A stretch of 64,000 nucleotides of DNA from Sagittula stellata E-37 (GCF_039724765.1 NZ_CP155729.1:1488001-1552000); one strand, 5' to 3'; numbered from the stretch's first letter, positions 8,036 through 16,670 are shown. Notes: generated from the sequence alone by a model not told the origin. Program-made: numbers and translations.

Positions 8036-9010
8036 CTATTTTGACAATACTTTTGACAGCCAGCTGCCTAAAGCCTGTTTGTAAACATCCGAATGCACAC
8101 GATTGAAAACAGAAAGAGGCTTGTTGTCGATTTCATACCATGCTTCGCCACCAGCGCTCCACGGCATCAGTATCACTCTGTTTAGATCGAAGTCTTCCGA
8201 GAAGATATTTCCCGACCTTTCAATAATGTCCGATACTATTTGTACAATCTCACGCGACTTTTCACGCATTGGAGGAAAGATCGCGCAGGACTTTTCTTCC
8301 TTGTTCTTAGCATATACCTCAAAGAACTCCCACTTGAGGCCTGGTGACATCAAGGTGCCAGGAGGTAGCACAAACAGAATTGCTTCCGCAGTGTTTATTA
8401 ATCTCGTCACGTCTTTCTTCCAATCGATGTCCGTCGTAACATAGGTCGGACCAGGTACTAGTTCGTCCTTTTGGGGAGCGACGACAGAAAGCACGTCAAC
8501 GTCTTCGTAGGTTTTTGTCTGGTTTCGAACTAGTTGCTCAATGGTTGATGCTTCTACAACTGGAAAGAGCAGCTTATGCCAAAAACCTCGTCTTTCCGGC
8601 AAAATTAGAAAGCCATCACAGTCAAATGGACGAAGTACCAAAACGACTCGTCGCCGCTTAAACCGATTTGCCTGCAAATATTCAGAAACTGACTGTGTTT
8701 CAACTTCAGTACGACGCTTGTGCTGCTCAAAAACGGTGACAACACCCACGAGCAGTGAGAATAGGGCTGTTGCGGCAATAATACCAAAAAACACCAGCTT
8801 GCCTTGTAAGACTTCTGATAGTGGAAGTTGGACTTCATATGTGCCGTCAGACATAGACGTTATTGGGCCGTGTTCTGATAGCCATGGAACAAACACTTTC
8901 CCACCTAGAAGAAGGATTAAAAAAACCACAACGACAAATAGCCTGATGCCAAATGGTATTAGATTTAGAGTCATGAAAGATCTCATCAAACGTCTATTTC
9001 GGCTCTGCAA
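8036..9010 (-). CDS. Two-TM protein with cytosolic alpha/beta domain, function unknown
   Basis: 324 aa. Two membrane helices at about residues 21-37 and 71-93 are followed by a soluble domain with 'VVLVLRPFDCDGF' (121-134), 'DWKKDVTRLINTAEAILFVL' and 'GLKWEFFEV' (224-232). This pattern recurs in uncharacterised membrane proteins and resembles a nucleotide-binding or TIR-like Rossmann-type domain, but no named family can be assigned. The start could also be Met9 or Met13. It converges on the TIR/SLATT pair, shares its AT-rich composition, and may belong to the same module. Confidence 0.6.
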   Translation of the reverse strand: MQSRNRRLMRSFMTLNLIPFGIRLFVVVVFLILLLGGKVFVPWLSEHGPITSMSDGTYEVQLPLSEVLQGKLVFFGIIAATALFSLLVGVVTVFEQHKRRTEVETQSVSEYLQANRFKRRRVVLVLRPFDCDGFLILPERRGFWHKLLFPVVEASTIEQLVRNQTKTYEDVDVLSVVAPQKDELVPGPTYVTTDIDWKKDVTRLINTAEAILFVLPPGTLMSPGLKWEFFEVYAKNKEEKSCAIFPPMREKSREIVQIVSDIIERSGNIFSEDFDLNRVILMPWSAGGEAWYEIDNKPLSVFNRVHSDVYKQALGSWLSKVLSK

Positions 9011-9194
9011 GAAATTCGCTCCATCGGATACTGGTATTGAGTTTATCAGATTTTAGTTCAAGGAACCCAAGTAGGTCTTCGTTCACTTCCCTGTTAGGAA
9101 ATTCTTTCCTTGATTTTGGATCAGGCTTGAGCAGGCATTTTGCCATATGGGTCAACCCAGAGTGAGCTATGCCCGAAAGTTGGTGACGGCGTGA

Positions 9195-9580
9195 TCAGGC
9201 GGCGTTTTGAAGTTGCTTGATCCCGTCCTTGAATTCAATCCCTTCGATGATTTCAGGCATGCGGTTAGCACCATCGAGTTTACGCCATTTTTTCTGGGCT
9301 GACATCATTAGCTTGAAGGCCATGGCGAGCCCGGTTTGGCGGCTGAGGCAGCCCTTGGTTTTGCCGGTGCGATGCCGCACCGTGGCGAAGGTGCTTTCGA
9401 TGGGATTGGTTGTGCGGATGTGCTTCCAATGTTCAGTGGGGAAGTCATAGAACGCCAGGAGCACGTTGCGGTCTTTGGTCAATTTGGCGACGGCCTTGTC
9501 GTATTTCACACCGTAGGATGCCACGAAGAAATCAAAAGCGGCCTCGGCATCCACACGCGTCTCGGCTTGCTAGATATCAT
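9195..9580 (-). pseudogene. IS256-family transposase remnant (C-terminal)
   Basis: Contains the C-terminal part of a Mutator/IS256 transposase: 'FYDFPTEHWKHIRTTNPIES', then 'TFATVRHRTGKTKGCLS' and 'MAFKLMMSAQKKWRKLDG'. The frame continues upstream across a TAG (about 9570) into 'ETRVDAEAAFDFF', then dissolves. The N-terminal two-thirds, including the first two catalytic Asp residues, are absent, so the element cannot move itself. Confidence 0.85.
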
Positions 9581-9659
9581 GTGTGAGCGTGCATCAAAAG
9601 TCTGCTTGCTGCCCTCCTCATCGAACGCCCCATCCGCTTAATCCACGATTTGCGCTGGC

Positions 9660-9856
9660 AGCGAATGGCTAAAAAGTCCGCACACCGACGATAAAGCCGT
9701 CAAAATGCTGCGCTCTGCACGAATGGCAGCAATGACGGCTGCACCGCAGCATCTTGAGTAGGTTTTGGAGGTCGGCTGTGGGCCGTTCAGCGACGACTTG
9801 GCTGGCCGACGAGGCGGTGGGGCTCGCGGCACCGCCGCATGTCTGCTCCGAGCCCT
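9660..9856 (+). repeat. Dispersed degenerate repeat, copy A
   Basis: Non-coding stretch sharing blocks with copies near 10592, 11840, 20286 and 21380: a GCTGCGC..GCACGAATGGC block and a GTCGGCTnTGGGCCGnnnAGCGACG block, ending GCCGCATGTCnGCTnnGAGCCC. It lies between the IS256 remnant and the XRE gene. Confidence 0.55.
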
Positions 9857-9895
9857 TTCTTCGTCTCGAGAGGCAAAGCTTGAACGTTGAGCGCT

Positions 9896-10108
9896 TCAAT
9901 CAGAAAGCGTGAACAGGTCTTCGACCGAAACGCCCAGACATCTCGCTAAACGCAGGGCCAAGGTCGTCGATGGCACGAACACGCCGTTCTCTACCGTGTT
10001 GATTGTCTTGCGGCTCACCTCGACCATGTTTGCCAGCTCCATTTGGGTAAGTCCGGCCTTCAGTCGATGGACCTTCAAATGGACGATGAGCTGATCCGTG
10101 GATCTCAT
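9896..10108 (-). CDS. Small XRE-type HTH transcriptional regulator
   Basis: 70-aa protein, almost entirely a Cro/CI-type helix-turn-helix: 'RLKAGLTQMELANMVEVSRK' then 'TINTVENGVFVPSTTLALRL'. It starts at 10108, overlapping the stop of the upstream membrane-protein gene by ATGA, so the two form one coupled unit. Such small XRE proteins paired with a short membrane protein are common and usually autoregulatory. A perfect inverted repeat precedes the operon and is the obvious operator candidate. Confidence 0.85.
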   Translation of the reverse strand: MRSTDQLIVHLKVHRLKAGLTQMELANMVEVSRKTINTVENGVFVPSTTLALRLARCLGVSVEDLFTLSD

Positions 10109-10500
10109 TTGCGCAACACTGCGACAGCCATCCAGGCCGAGGGGGCGCAGATCAGCAGGACACCCAGCGTGAGGAATGCGCCGTCCAAGTTCACCGTAGA
10201 GTATTGTGTGGAAAAGAAAAACACCCAGAAGGAAAGGACAGCGCACCAGTATCCGAACTGGTAAGCGCCGCGGTGTGACGCAACGGCCATCTCGTCCCAG
10301 GTGGGGCGGATGCTGCGCGGGAAGAACACGGAAACCAGGAACTGCGCGACGCCGCCAAGAACGGCAAGACCTCCGAGCCAAACAACAAGTTCGGCGGTGA
10401 CGGTTTGCGTGACCGCATAGACACCGAGCAGTCCGACACCAAAAGCGGTGACCATGAGATTAGCGGCAAGGCGCGTGATGGCGAGCGGGTTCATGTTCAT
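10105..10500 (-). CDS. Small integral membrane protein, function unknown
   Basis: 131 aa with four predicted membrane helices: 'LAANLMVTAFGVGLLGVYAV', 'LVVWLGGLAVLGGVAQFLVS', a segment around 'YWCAVLSFWVFFFS', and 'AFLTLGVLLICAPSAWMAVA'. The ATG at 10500 has AGGGAG just upstream; an alternative longer frame would run over the operator. First gene of a two-gene unit with the XRE regulator. No catalytic motif seen. Confidence 0.75.
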   Translation of the reverse strand: MNMNPLAITRLAANLMVTAFGVGLLGVYAVTQTVTAELVVWLGGLAVLGGVAQFLVSVFFPRSIRPTWDEMAVASHRGAYQFGYWCAVLSFWVFFFSTQYSTVNLDGAFLTLGVLLICAPSAWMAVAVLRK

Positions 10501-10507
10501 CTCCCTG

Positions 10508-10525
10508 TGTAACCTATGGGTTACA
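10508..10525. promoter_or_regulatory. Candidate operator of the XRE/membrane operon
   Basis: Perfect inverted repeat TGTAACC-TATG-GGTTACA just upstream of the ribosome site, plus a further TGTAAC half-site at 10541. The position suggests autoregulation by the 70-aa XRE protein. Confidence 0.6.
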
Positions 10526-10591
10526 TAGGGCGACCCCCTGTGTAACGTCAAGGTTGCTTCAGAGGAGATTTCGAAGGCCCCAAAGTCCCGC

Positions 10592-10770
10592 ACTGCTGAC
10601 CTTGGACTGCCAGACCATGCTGCACCAGGTCATGGACGACCGCTTCGGGGAAGCTGCCCTGCGGCGAGGCCCAGCCTGGCGAAGGTCGGCTCTGGGCCGC
10701 GAGCGACGGCCGCTGGTGCAAGCCCGGCGTCCGCCTCCGCTGCAACGCCGCATGTCCGCTTGGAGCCCTT
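10592..10770 (+). repeat. Dispersed degenerate repeat, copy B
   Basis: Begins with a roughly 32-bp block (CTGCTGACCTTGGACTGCCA and on) that recurs exactly at 18002. It continues with the GTCGGCTCTGGGCCG..AGCGACG and GCCGCATGTCCGCT..GAGCCC blocks shared with copy A. No gene is supported here. Confidence 0.65.
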
Positions 10771-10827
10771 CCACGACATCCGTGGCGAGGTTCCGGCACC
10801 GACCAGCGGTCCCGAAACCCCTTCGCT

Positions 10828-11619
10828 TTATATCGTGAGGCCGCAGGCCTTCCGGATGGCGACCTGGACTGGCGACGGTGCAAGCTTCGGATCGAATTCC
10901 ATGCTGGGCACCAGCGGCGGGTGAGCCATGAAGCGCGGGTCGGTCCCATGATGCGGCTGCGCCGCATGGACCACAAAGGGATGGCACAGGTAGACCGTCC
11001 CCGCCGCTCCGGTGGCGAGAGCGACCTCACACTCTTGCGTGGAAGCATAGCCCCCGGTCGAAAGCTGCCTGAGCGTGGCACCGGCCTTGCCATGGGGCAG
11101 AAGCTCACGGGCGATTGTGGCGTGCGAGCCCTTCCGTATCCGGGTGGGGGCATCGTCAGGCCCGACATCCGAGAACAGGAAGAGCATCAGCAGCGCCCTT
11201 CCGCTGCTCATGACGTTCGCCCGCCATTCCATGAAGTCGGGGTTCCCGGTCCCGAAGCTCATGTCCACATGCCAGCCATCGTCCCCGGCGCTTTCCTGTG
11301 ACGGAAAGCGGATCGGGAATGTCCCGAGCCCCTGTGGGACCAGCCACCGGCCTTCGCCGACGAGAGTATCATAGGCGGCATGCAGGCGAGGCGTATTGGT
11401 GGCAGCCACGAAAGGTGGCGATGATTTCCAGCCAATACGAACGACCGGCTCCGTCCACTTTTCACGCCGGTCCGGGGAGAGGCCCATATCGGCCCACAAC
11501 TCGTTCCGACACACCTCGGCAAGATCGCGGCTGAAGGCATCTTCTACCTTCACGAAGCCGTCGTTGATGAAGTTTTCGACCTGATCCGCAGTCAGGCCGG
11601 TCATTCGGGGAAGGGACAT
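10828..11619 (-). CDS. Phytanoyl-CoA dioxygenase (PhyH) family protein
   Basis: 263-aa Fe(II)/2-oxoglutarate-dependent oxygenase. Iron ligands are visible as 'GWHVDMSFG' (HxD, about residues 115-123) and the distal His in 'HPFVVHAAQPHHGTDPRF', whose Arg is the expected 2-oxoglutarate contact. Family members hydroxylate diverse small molecules, so the substrate cannot be named. It stands alone between repeat copies, with no pathway partners nearby. Start ATG at 11619 follows GGAGG. Confidence 0.85.
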   Translation of the reverse strand: MSLPRMTGLTADQVENFINDGFVKVEDAFSRDLAEVCRNELWADMGLSPDRREKWTEPVVRIGWKSSPPFVAATNTPRLHAAYDTLVGEGRWLVPQGLGTFPIRFPSQESAGDDGWHVDMSFGTGNPDFMEWRANVMSSGRALLMLFLFSDVGPDDAPTRIRKGSHATIARELLPHGKAGATLRQLSTGGYASTQECEVALATGAAGTVYLCHPFVVHAAQPHHGTDPRFMAHPPLVPSMEFDPKLAPSPVQVAIRKACGLTI

Positions 11620-12333
11620 TTCACGTCCTCCTTATCGGCTGTCGCAGTGCGCAGCCGTCACGATTCAAAAAGCGCAGAAGCGCCAGCGACGAGGGTCGCT
11701 CAGAATCGCGGGAAGAAGGTGGACGTACACATCATGGCTACTGGATATTTCTGCTACTCGGATAGGTCAAGGTCGGCCTTCCGGATACCACCGCGAGACC
11801 ACGACCGGCGGGCACCTGTATGGCCGAACCAAGCGTCCGCTTAGTCCGCACTGCGGACCTTTGCTGCCGGAAAACGCTGCGCGATGCACGAATGGCTGCT
11901 TCGGTGACGGTGCATTGCGGCATCGACGGTCGCTTCGAACGGCAGGTCTGGGCCGGGAGCGTCGGCGGCGTTCTCATCTACACGAGCGGGCGGCTTCCCG
12001 ACCTTCTCTGCGGGCGCGAGGCCTGAGCCGGCTCCATGCAGAAGCGGACTTCCAGACTGGATACCATACCGGAGCTTGACCGATCGACATTGAGGGAGGG
12101 AGGAGACATCCACCGAGCGCACGACGAATATACAGCTTGGGATCACGCTGTCTGTCCGTTTCCGAAGAGCGAAGCCGATAAAGCAGACAACCAGTATCGG
12201 TTCGACCCTCCCCTGGCGGACCGTGCGGGATACCATTCGACACGACACCTGTGCCATAGCCCGATCGACCTAAGTTTGAGCGAAACTTGCAATCTTCCGA
12301 AAACCGTCTTCGCACGGCCCACTCAGCCGTTCT
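11620..12333. repeat. Gene-free gap with degenerate repeat copy C
   Basis: 714 bp without a convincing gene. About 11840-12060 shares the GCTGCGCGATGnAnnAATGGC block with 21380, and 'CGACCTTCTCTGCG' plus 'GCATGCAGAAGCGGACTTCC'-like text with 22690. It appears to be a decayed member of the dispersed repeat family. Confidence 0.45.
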
Positions 12334-12744
12334 TCAGGATGTTGCAGGCCCCACGCCTTCTGACAGCAGGGTCTCGGCGACATCCATCGCCTCTTTGCGA
12401 GTCACTGCAATCCTCAACGGAAAACCCCAGAATTTGGAAAAGACCGCGCCGAAAGCCTTAAAGGCCAGTCGCTTGGCAGCACTCGGCTCAATCACAATCA
12501 TCGCCAGCACAAGCGTCCGCAGTTCCGCCTTGTGCTTCTTCATCCACAGCGCGGTGCGCTTCCTTTCTTCCTGGCTGTGGTCGTGGCCTTCGTCTTCGGT
12601 CGGAGCGTTATCGCTCAAGATCACGAAGGGCGCGCGGCGCTTAAAGCACGCTTCGAGTGCCGCGAAGTCCTCGTCGTGGTCGTGATCGGGCGCTTCGTCA
12701 TAGCTCATCCAGACAAGCGGAAAATTCTTGATATCCAAGGGCAT
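12334..12744 (-). CDS. Conserved hypothetical protein, STAS/SpoIIAA-like
   Basis: 136 aa. It opens 'MPLDIKNFPLVWMSYDEAP', then an acidic His-rich segment (DHDHDEDF), 'PFVILSDNAP' and 'PLRIAVTRKEAMDVAETLL', consistent with a small alpha/beta fold of the STAS-like type. The ATG at 12744 has AGGAGA upstream; a longer frame exists but lacks a ribosome site. It lies 29 bp behind the membrane-protein gene, likely one operon. No catalytic motif; family placement is by overall pattern only. Confidence 0.6.
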   Translation of the reverse strand: MPLDIKNFPLVWMSYDEAPDHDHDEDFAALEACFKRRAPFVILSDNAPTEDEGHDHSQEERKRTALWMKKHKAELRTLVLAMIVIEPSAAKRLAFKAFGAVFSKFWGFPLRIAVTRKEAMDVAETLLSEGVGPATS

Positions 12745-12773
12745 GTGCCGTCTCCTAGCGAGAATGGATGGTT

Positions 12774-13172
12774 TCAGATCGAGCGAATGTGTCGCCACGT
12801 AAAGATAAGCGCGACCACGCCCGGCAGCGTGACAGCCAGCAGTTCCAGACCCACGAGATGGCCGCCATCGCGCAAGCCATCGAAGACGCCAGCGAGCGTG
12901 CTCATGACGAACAGCAGACCACCGAGTATGAGCATCGCCCAGTCGGTCGCGCGCCGCGCGGCCAGCGCCAGCAAGGGCGGGACGACCCAGGCGCCATAGA
13001 AAATCGACACGCCCCACAAGGCGGCGGGATCGAACGTCATGGCCTGCATCGTTCCGCCGCTGCCGACATAGGCGTTCAGATAGGAAAAGCACTGGATCGT
13101 GACAAAGAGTGCGGCACCAACTGCAGGGATGAGCCATGCGAGCGCGAGCTTGACCGGGGCATTGTCGATCAC
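12774..13172 (-). CDS. Four-helix integral membrane protein, function unknown
   Basis: 132 aa with hydrophobic segments around 'LALAWLIPAVGAALFVTI', 'ALWGVSIFYGAWVVPPLLAL', 'DWAMLILGGLLFVMSTLAGV' and 'LELLAVTLPGVVALIFTW'. The GTG at 13172 is chosen because AGGAG lies about 8 bases upstream; the longer frame from 13319 would include Cys-rich, unlikely sequence. Divergent from the AraC-type regulator, which may control it. Confidence 0.65.
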   Translation of the reverse strand: MIDNAPVKLALAWLIPAVGAALFVTIQCFSYLNAYVGSGGTMQAMTFDPAALWGVSIFYGAWVVPPLLALAARRATDWAMLILGGLLFVMSTLAGVFDGLRDGGHLVGLELLAVTLPGVVALIFTWRHIRSI

Positions 13173-13336
13173 GTGGAAACTCCTGTGCCTATGTGCCGGG
13201 CAGCTCTGGCTCTCCAGCAAGGGAGCGCAATCACAAGATCCGCCAGCCGCCTCTGCCCCACAGCAGTACGCCAGCCGGCATATGGCGTCATTGCGCAACC
13301 CTGCCACGATATGTTTCAATCCGGCCTGATCTGAGA

Positions 13337-14152
13337 ATGCCGAGGTCTGAGATGTATCTGGACGTCCGTCGCGACTGGCTCGCCTATGTCGACGAGATCC
13401 CGCGTGCGCTGGTGGCAGCCAACGCGGTCGCCACCCTTGACGCCCTGGAGCAATCGCCCCGGCACCACCATCAGAAGGCGCAACTGCTCTTCACGGTGCG
13501 TGGTGTCGTCAATTGCGAGGTCGACGGCGCAGTCTGGATCGTACCGCCGCAATGCGCCGTGTGGATTCCCGGCGGGCTGCCGCATTCCGTTTTCGGCTCG
13601 GGCGAGGTGGAGTGCCTCTCGCTCTTCATTGATCCTCCCGACTCCGCGAACCTGCCGAAAGACTGCTGCACGATCACGGTGTCGCGTTTTTTCCGCGAAT
13701 TGCTGCTGCGGGCGAACGCTCTGCCAGACCTCTACGACGTCGACGGTCCGGATGGCCGGATCGTGTCCGTTCTCTTCGATGAGCTGGCTGCGGCACCGGT
13801 CGAGGATCTCTGCCTGCCCATCCCCGGCGATCCGCGCCTGAAGAAGCTCACCGACCTGTTGATCGCGGCGCCTGCGGATCACGCGAGCGTCGCGGAGTGG
13901 GCCTCCCGCGTCGCGCTCAGCGAGCGCAGCCTGAGCCGTCTTTTGGCCGACGAGGTGGGCATGAGTTTCGGCCGCTGGCGCCGACAGTTGCATATCGTGC
14001 TTGCCTTGCGGCGGCTGAGCGCTGGTCAGTCGGTTCAGGCCGTCGCCATCGATCTCGGCTACGAAAGCGCCAGCAGTTTCGTGACCATGTTTCGAAAGAT
14101 GGTCGGCAAGCCTCCAGGCCGCTATCTGCTCGAGCGGAACCGTTTACGATAG
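13337..14152 (+). CDS. AraC-family transcriptional regulator with cupin sensor
   Basis: 271 aa. The N-terminal cupin-like sensor is about residues 35-95 ('RHHHQKAQLLFTVRGVV', 'PPQCAVWIPGGLPHSVFG'). The C-terminal double HTH runs from 'ASVAEWASRVALSERSLSRL' to the AraC signature 'VQAVAIDLGYESASSFVTMF', followed by 'RKMVGKPPGRY'. A Met at 13352 preceded by GAGG is an equally good start. Divergent orientation from the membrane/STAS-like pair suggests it controls them. Confidence 0.88.
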   Translation: MPRSEMYLDVRRDWLAYVDEIPRALVAANAVATLDALEQSPRHHHQKAQLLFTVRGVVNCEVDGAVWIVPPQCAVWIPGGLPHSVFGSGEVECLSLFIDPPDSANLPKDCCTITVSRFFRELLLRANALPDLYDVDGPDGRIVSVLFDELAAAPVEDLCLPIPGDPRLKKLTDLLIAAPADHASVAEWASRVALSERSLSRLLADEVGMSFGRWRRQLHIVLALRRLSAGQSVQAVAIDLGYESASSFVTMFRKMVGKPPGRYLLERNRLR

Positions 14153-14276
14153 GGAAGAGCGATAAGAGCTACCGAGTGTCGTCCACAATCGCCGCTCAGC
14201 GAATGCTCCGGCGGGGCGTTCGCCCCGACACGCGACGTGTTCACTGTCAAAACCTCTTTGTGACACCAAGCAGGTC

Positions 14277-14700
14277 TCAGTGCTCGCCTTCGCAAGCCTG
14301 ATGATCGGCCAGGGCGTGCAGCACCCGGCAGGGTTGCCCATCGGACTGACCGTCGCAGGTCTTCACGACGCGCACCAATTCAGCCTCCAGCCGCCGCAAC
14401 CGCGCGATCCGATCCCGGACTTCGATAATCCGATCCTTCGCGATGCGGTGCGCGTCTCCATGGGCAGCCTGGGGCACCTCCTGCAACGCGATCAGTTCGG
14501 CGATGGCGTCGAGGTCGAAGCCCAGCTGCCGGGCATGAGCGATAAAGGACAGCCGGTCAAGCTCGGCATCGCCATAGCGGCGTTGCCCCCCGGCCCGTGC
14601 GACCGGGATCGGGCAGAAGACCGCGCCCCTCGTAGTAGCGGATCGTCGTTACCTTCACGCCCGTACGCTGCGACAACGCGCCGATGGAATGCCCCTGCAT
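14277..14700 (-). pseudogene. MerR-family metal regulator, frameshifted
   Basis: Reads 'MQGHSIGALSQRTGVKVTTI' then 'RYYEGRGLLPDPGRTG' (a normal MerR helix-turn-helix with wing). The frame then shifts by one base at a six-G run (plus-strand C run 14586-14591). The rest continues in the next frame with 'QRRYGDAELDRLSFIAHARQ', 'LGFDLDAIAEL' and a C-terminal Cys-containing end ('KTCDGQSDGQPCRVLHALA'). It stands divergent from the CDF exporter, the usual arrangement for a zinc/cadmium/cobalt-sensing MerR. Either a true frameshift or a homopolymer sequencing error; the intact operator argues for recent function. Confidence 0.8.
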
Positions 14701-14712
14701 CGCGATTACCCC

Positions 14713-14743
14713 TTGAAGCTACAGCCACTGTAGATCGTATCTA
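14713..14743 (+). promoter_or_regulatory. MerR-type promoter/operator for the CDF exporter
   Basis: -35 TTGAAG (14713-14718) and -10 TATCTA (14738-14743) are separated by 19 bp, the over-long spacing used by MerR-type activators. The spacer contains the perfect dyad CTACAG-CCA-CTGTAG (14719-14733). It lies between merR and the exporter genes. Confidence 0.75.
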
Positions 14744-14775
14744 CCATGGGGACGAAACGAATCAAGAGCACTGCC

Positions 14776-14949
14776 ATGACCGACCGATACCCCCGCCGCA
14801 CCGAATTTCCGGACGTCGACGCCCCCGCGATCCGCCACTGTTTGAATGACCGCATCGCCGACGCCCGGCATGAGCGCGTGCCCCCCGTCCCCGGCGATGG
14901 GCGCGCCACACCCCCGGCAAAAACGGATCTTTGGCCGGAGGCGATCTGA
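14776..14949 (+). CDS. Small hypothetical protein coupled to CDF exporter
   Basis: 57 aa starting 'MTDRYPRRTEFPDVDAP', hydrophilic, no known motif. Its TGA overlaps the ATG of the exporter (TGATG), which suggests a translated leader coupled to the transporter. It lies directly downstream of the MerR-type promoter. Unknown function. Confidence 0.5.
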   Translation: MTDRYPRRTEFPDVDAPAIRHCLNDRIADARHERVPPVPGDGRATPPAKTDLWPEAI

Positions 14950-15920
14950 TGGGACACAAACACACGCACGATCACGACCATGGACAAGGTCACGACCATG
15001 CACACGGACATGCGGGCCATTCGCACGGCCCGACCCTCTCGGCCAATGACTCTCCCGAGGCGCGCCGTTCAAAAGAGCGCGCCATCCTCACCGCCGCGGT
15101 CCTGACGGGCGGCTTCATGGGGGCCGAGGTCATCGGCGGACTCATCTCCGGATCGCTCGCACTGCTGGCCGATGCGGGCCACATGTTGACCGACTTCGCC
15201 TCGCTCCTGCTGGCCTGGTTCGCCTTCCGGCTGGCGCGGCGACCGGCGGATTGGAAGCGGACCTACGGCTTCGACCGCTTCTCGGTGCTGGCCGCTTTCG
15301 TGAACGGGGTCACGCTGTTCGCCATCGCGGGGTGGATCGTCGTCGAGGCCATCCAACGCCTGCGCGATCCGCATGAGGTGCTGGGCGGGCTGATGCTCTG
15401 GGTCGCCGTGGGAGGGCTCGTGGTGAACATCCTGGCCTTCTGGGTGCTCAGCCGCGCGGAGGGCGACAACCTCAACGTCCGTGCCGCCGCCCTGCACGTC
15501 ATGGGAGATCTGCTCGGCTCGGTTGCGGCGATTGCGGCCTCGCTCGTCATCATCTGGACAGGCTGGACCCCCATCGACCCGATCCTGTCGGTGCTGGTTG
15601 CTCTCCTCATCCTGCGCTCGGCGTGGTCCGTGGTGCGCGAGAGCGGCCACATCCTGCTCGAAGGCGCGCCGGCGGGCTTCGACGCCCGCGCCGTCGCGAC
15701 CGACCTCGAAGCCACGCTGCCCGGAGTGGCCCGCGCCTATCACGTCCACGCCTGGTCGATCACTCAGGAGCGGCCCATGGCCACGCTGGAGATCGAGCTC
15801 GCGCCGGGCGCGGTGGCGGACGACGTGCGCCGCGCCGTGAAAGGCCGCGTGCGCGAGACGACCGGGATGGAGCATGTGACCGTCGAGGTGGCGGCAGGCG
15901 CAGAGCACAGGAGGGGTTAA
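14949..15920 (+). CDS. Cation diffusion facilitator (zinc/cobalt exporter)
   Basis: 323-aa inner-membrane metal/proton antiporter. The N-terminus is His-rich ('HKHTHDHDHGQGHDHAHGHA'), six helices follow, and the metal-site motifs of helices 2 and 5 are intact: 'LLADAGHMLTD' and 'AALHVMGDLLGS'. The C-terminal cytosolic domain includes 'VARAYHVHAWSIT' and 'GMEHVTVEV'. The 'HxxxD' pairs point to zinc (or cobalt) as substrate. The ATG at 14949 overlaps the stop of the small upstream ORF. Expected to be induced through the MerR-type promoter. Confidence 0.9.
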   Translation: MGHKHTHDHDHGQGHDHAHGHAGHSHGPTLSANDSPEARRSKERAILTAAVLTGGFMGAEVIGGLISGSLALLADAGHMLTDFASLLLAWFAFRLARRPADWKRTYGFDRFSVLAAFVNGVTLFAIAGWIVVEAIQRLRDPHEVLGGLMLWVAVGGLVVNILAFWVLSRAEGDNLNVRAAALHVMGDLLGSVAAIAASLVIIWTGWTPIDPILSVLVALLILRSAWSVVRESGHILLEGAPAGFDARAVATDLEATLPGVARAYHVHAWSITQERPMATLEIELAPGAVADDVRRAVKGRVRETTGMEHVTVEVAAGAEHRRG

Positions 15921-16373
15921 GCGCTATCCATCCCCAGGCAGGAATGGGCCATGGGTGTATCCGAACACGTAAGGTCTTCGCGCGTAGCGTCGCGAAAGCC
16001 TGGTTTGTCCAAGGTTTGTTGCTGCTTTCATCGCGAGATGCAGCGGCGACAAATCTGACAGTGAGGAAAGCGCGGGCGGACTTCCCTCCCCCGACGGTTG
16101 CTACACGCTGGTGCGCACGGCTGCTTCGAGTAAGTCGTACCGCGGCGTCGGTCTTCCCGTCGAAGGCCTGGTCAGGGCCGTCTCTGCCGGGCAGACCCGC
16201 TCATCCGGGCGTCCTTCACACCGTGCTGCTGCATGACCGCTTCGAGCCCTTACTACCAGATGCTGCGGGGTGTTTGAACGACGGGTTCGGCCGTTCTCGG
16301 TTGTCCCTGTCGACCAGTCCAGATTGCATTGGCTTTGCTTTACGGTCTATGAGGCGCGTTCTGGCAGGAACGC
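15921..16373. other. Gene-free gap, probably decayed repeat
   Basis: 453 bp with no gene that can be supported; any open frame lacks a ribosome site and family features. Short blocks in 16100-16270 resemble the dispersed repeat family but weakly. Confidence 0.4.
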
Positions 16374-16670
16374 TTACACGCCCAGCCACCCTAACCCCGT
16401 GAAGGCGGCCATGCCGAGGACCATGGTCGCAATAACGTGGTCCGTTCCAATCGCGACGCCAACCGCGATACCGGCCGCGAGCCAGGTCGCCGGTGGTTGT
16501 CCGGCCAGCGACGACGCGACCAGGCTGGCCACGATCAGCCCGGGCAATTCATCCAGCACCCAGGTGTGACGCGACTCCCGGATGCGCCCGCCCGCGATAA
16601 GCCCGGTCACACGGATCGCGAACGCCGCGATGGCCAACAGCCCGATCACCGCCCAGTATTGCCCACTCAT
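16374..16670 (-). CDS. azlD: Branched-chain amino acid exporter small subunit AzlD
   Basis: 98-aa membrane protein of the AzlD family: 'AIAAFAIRVTGLIAGGRIRE', 'LDELPGLIVASLVASSLAG' and a C-terminal 'HVIATMVLGMAAF'. The start at 16670 overlaps the azlC stop (ATGA), so the two subunits are translationally coupled. Together they export branched-chain amino acids or analogues. Confidence 0.85.
   Translation of the reverse strand: MSGQYWAVIGLLAIAAFAIRVTGLIAGGRIRESRHTWVLDELPGLIVASLVASSLAGQPPATWLAAGIAVGVAIGTDHVIATMVLGMAAFTGLGWLGV

Noticed and set aside
14277..14700. Programmed frameshift in merR
   Set aside because: No known MerR uses programmed frameshifting and no stimulatory structure is seen; mutation or sequencing error is simpler.
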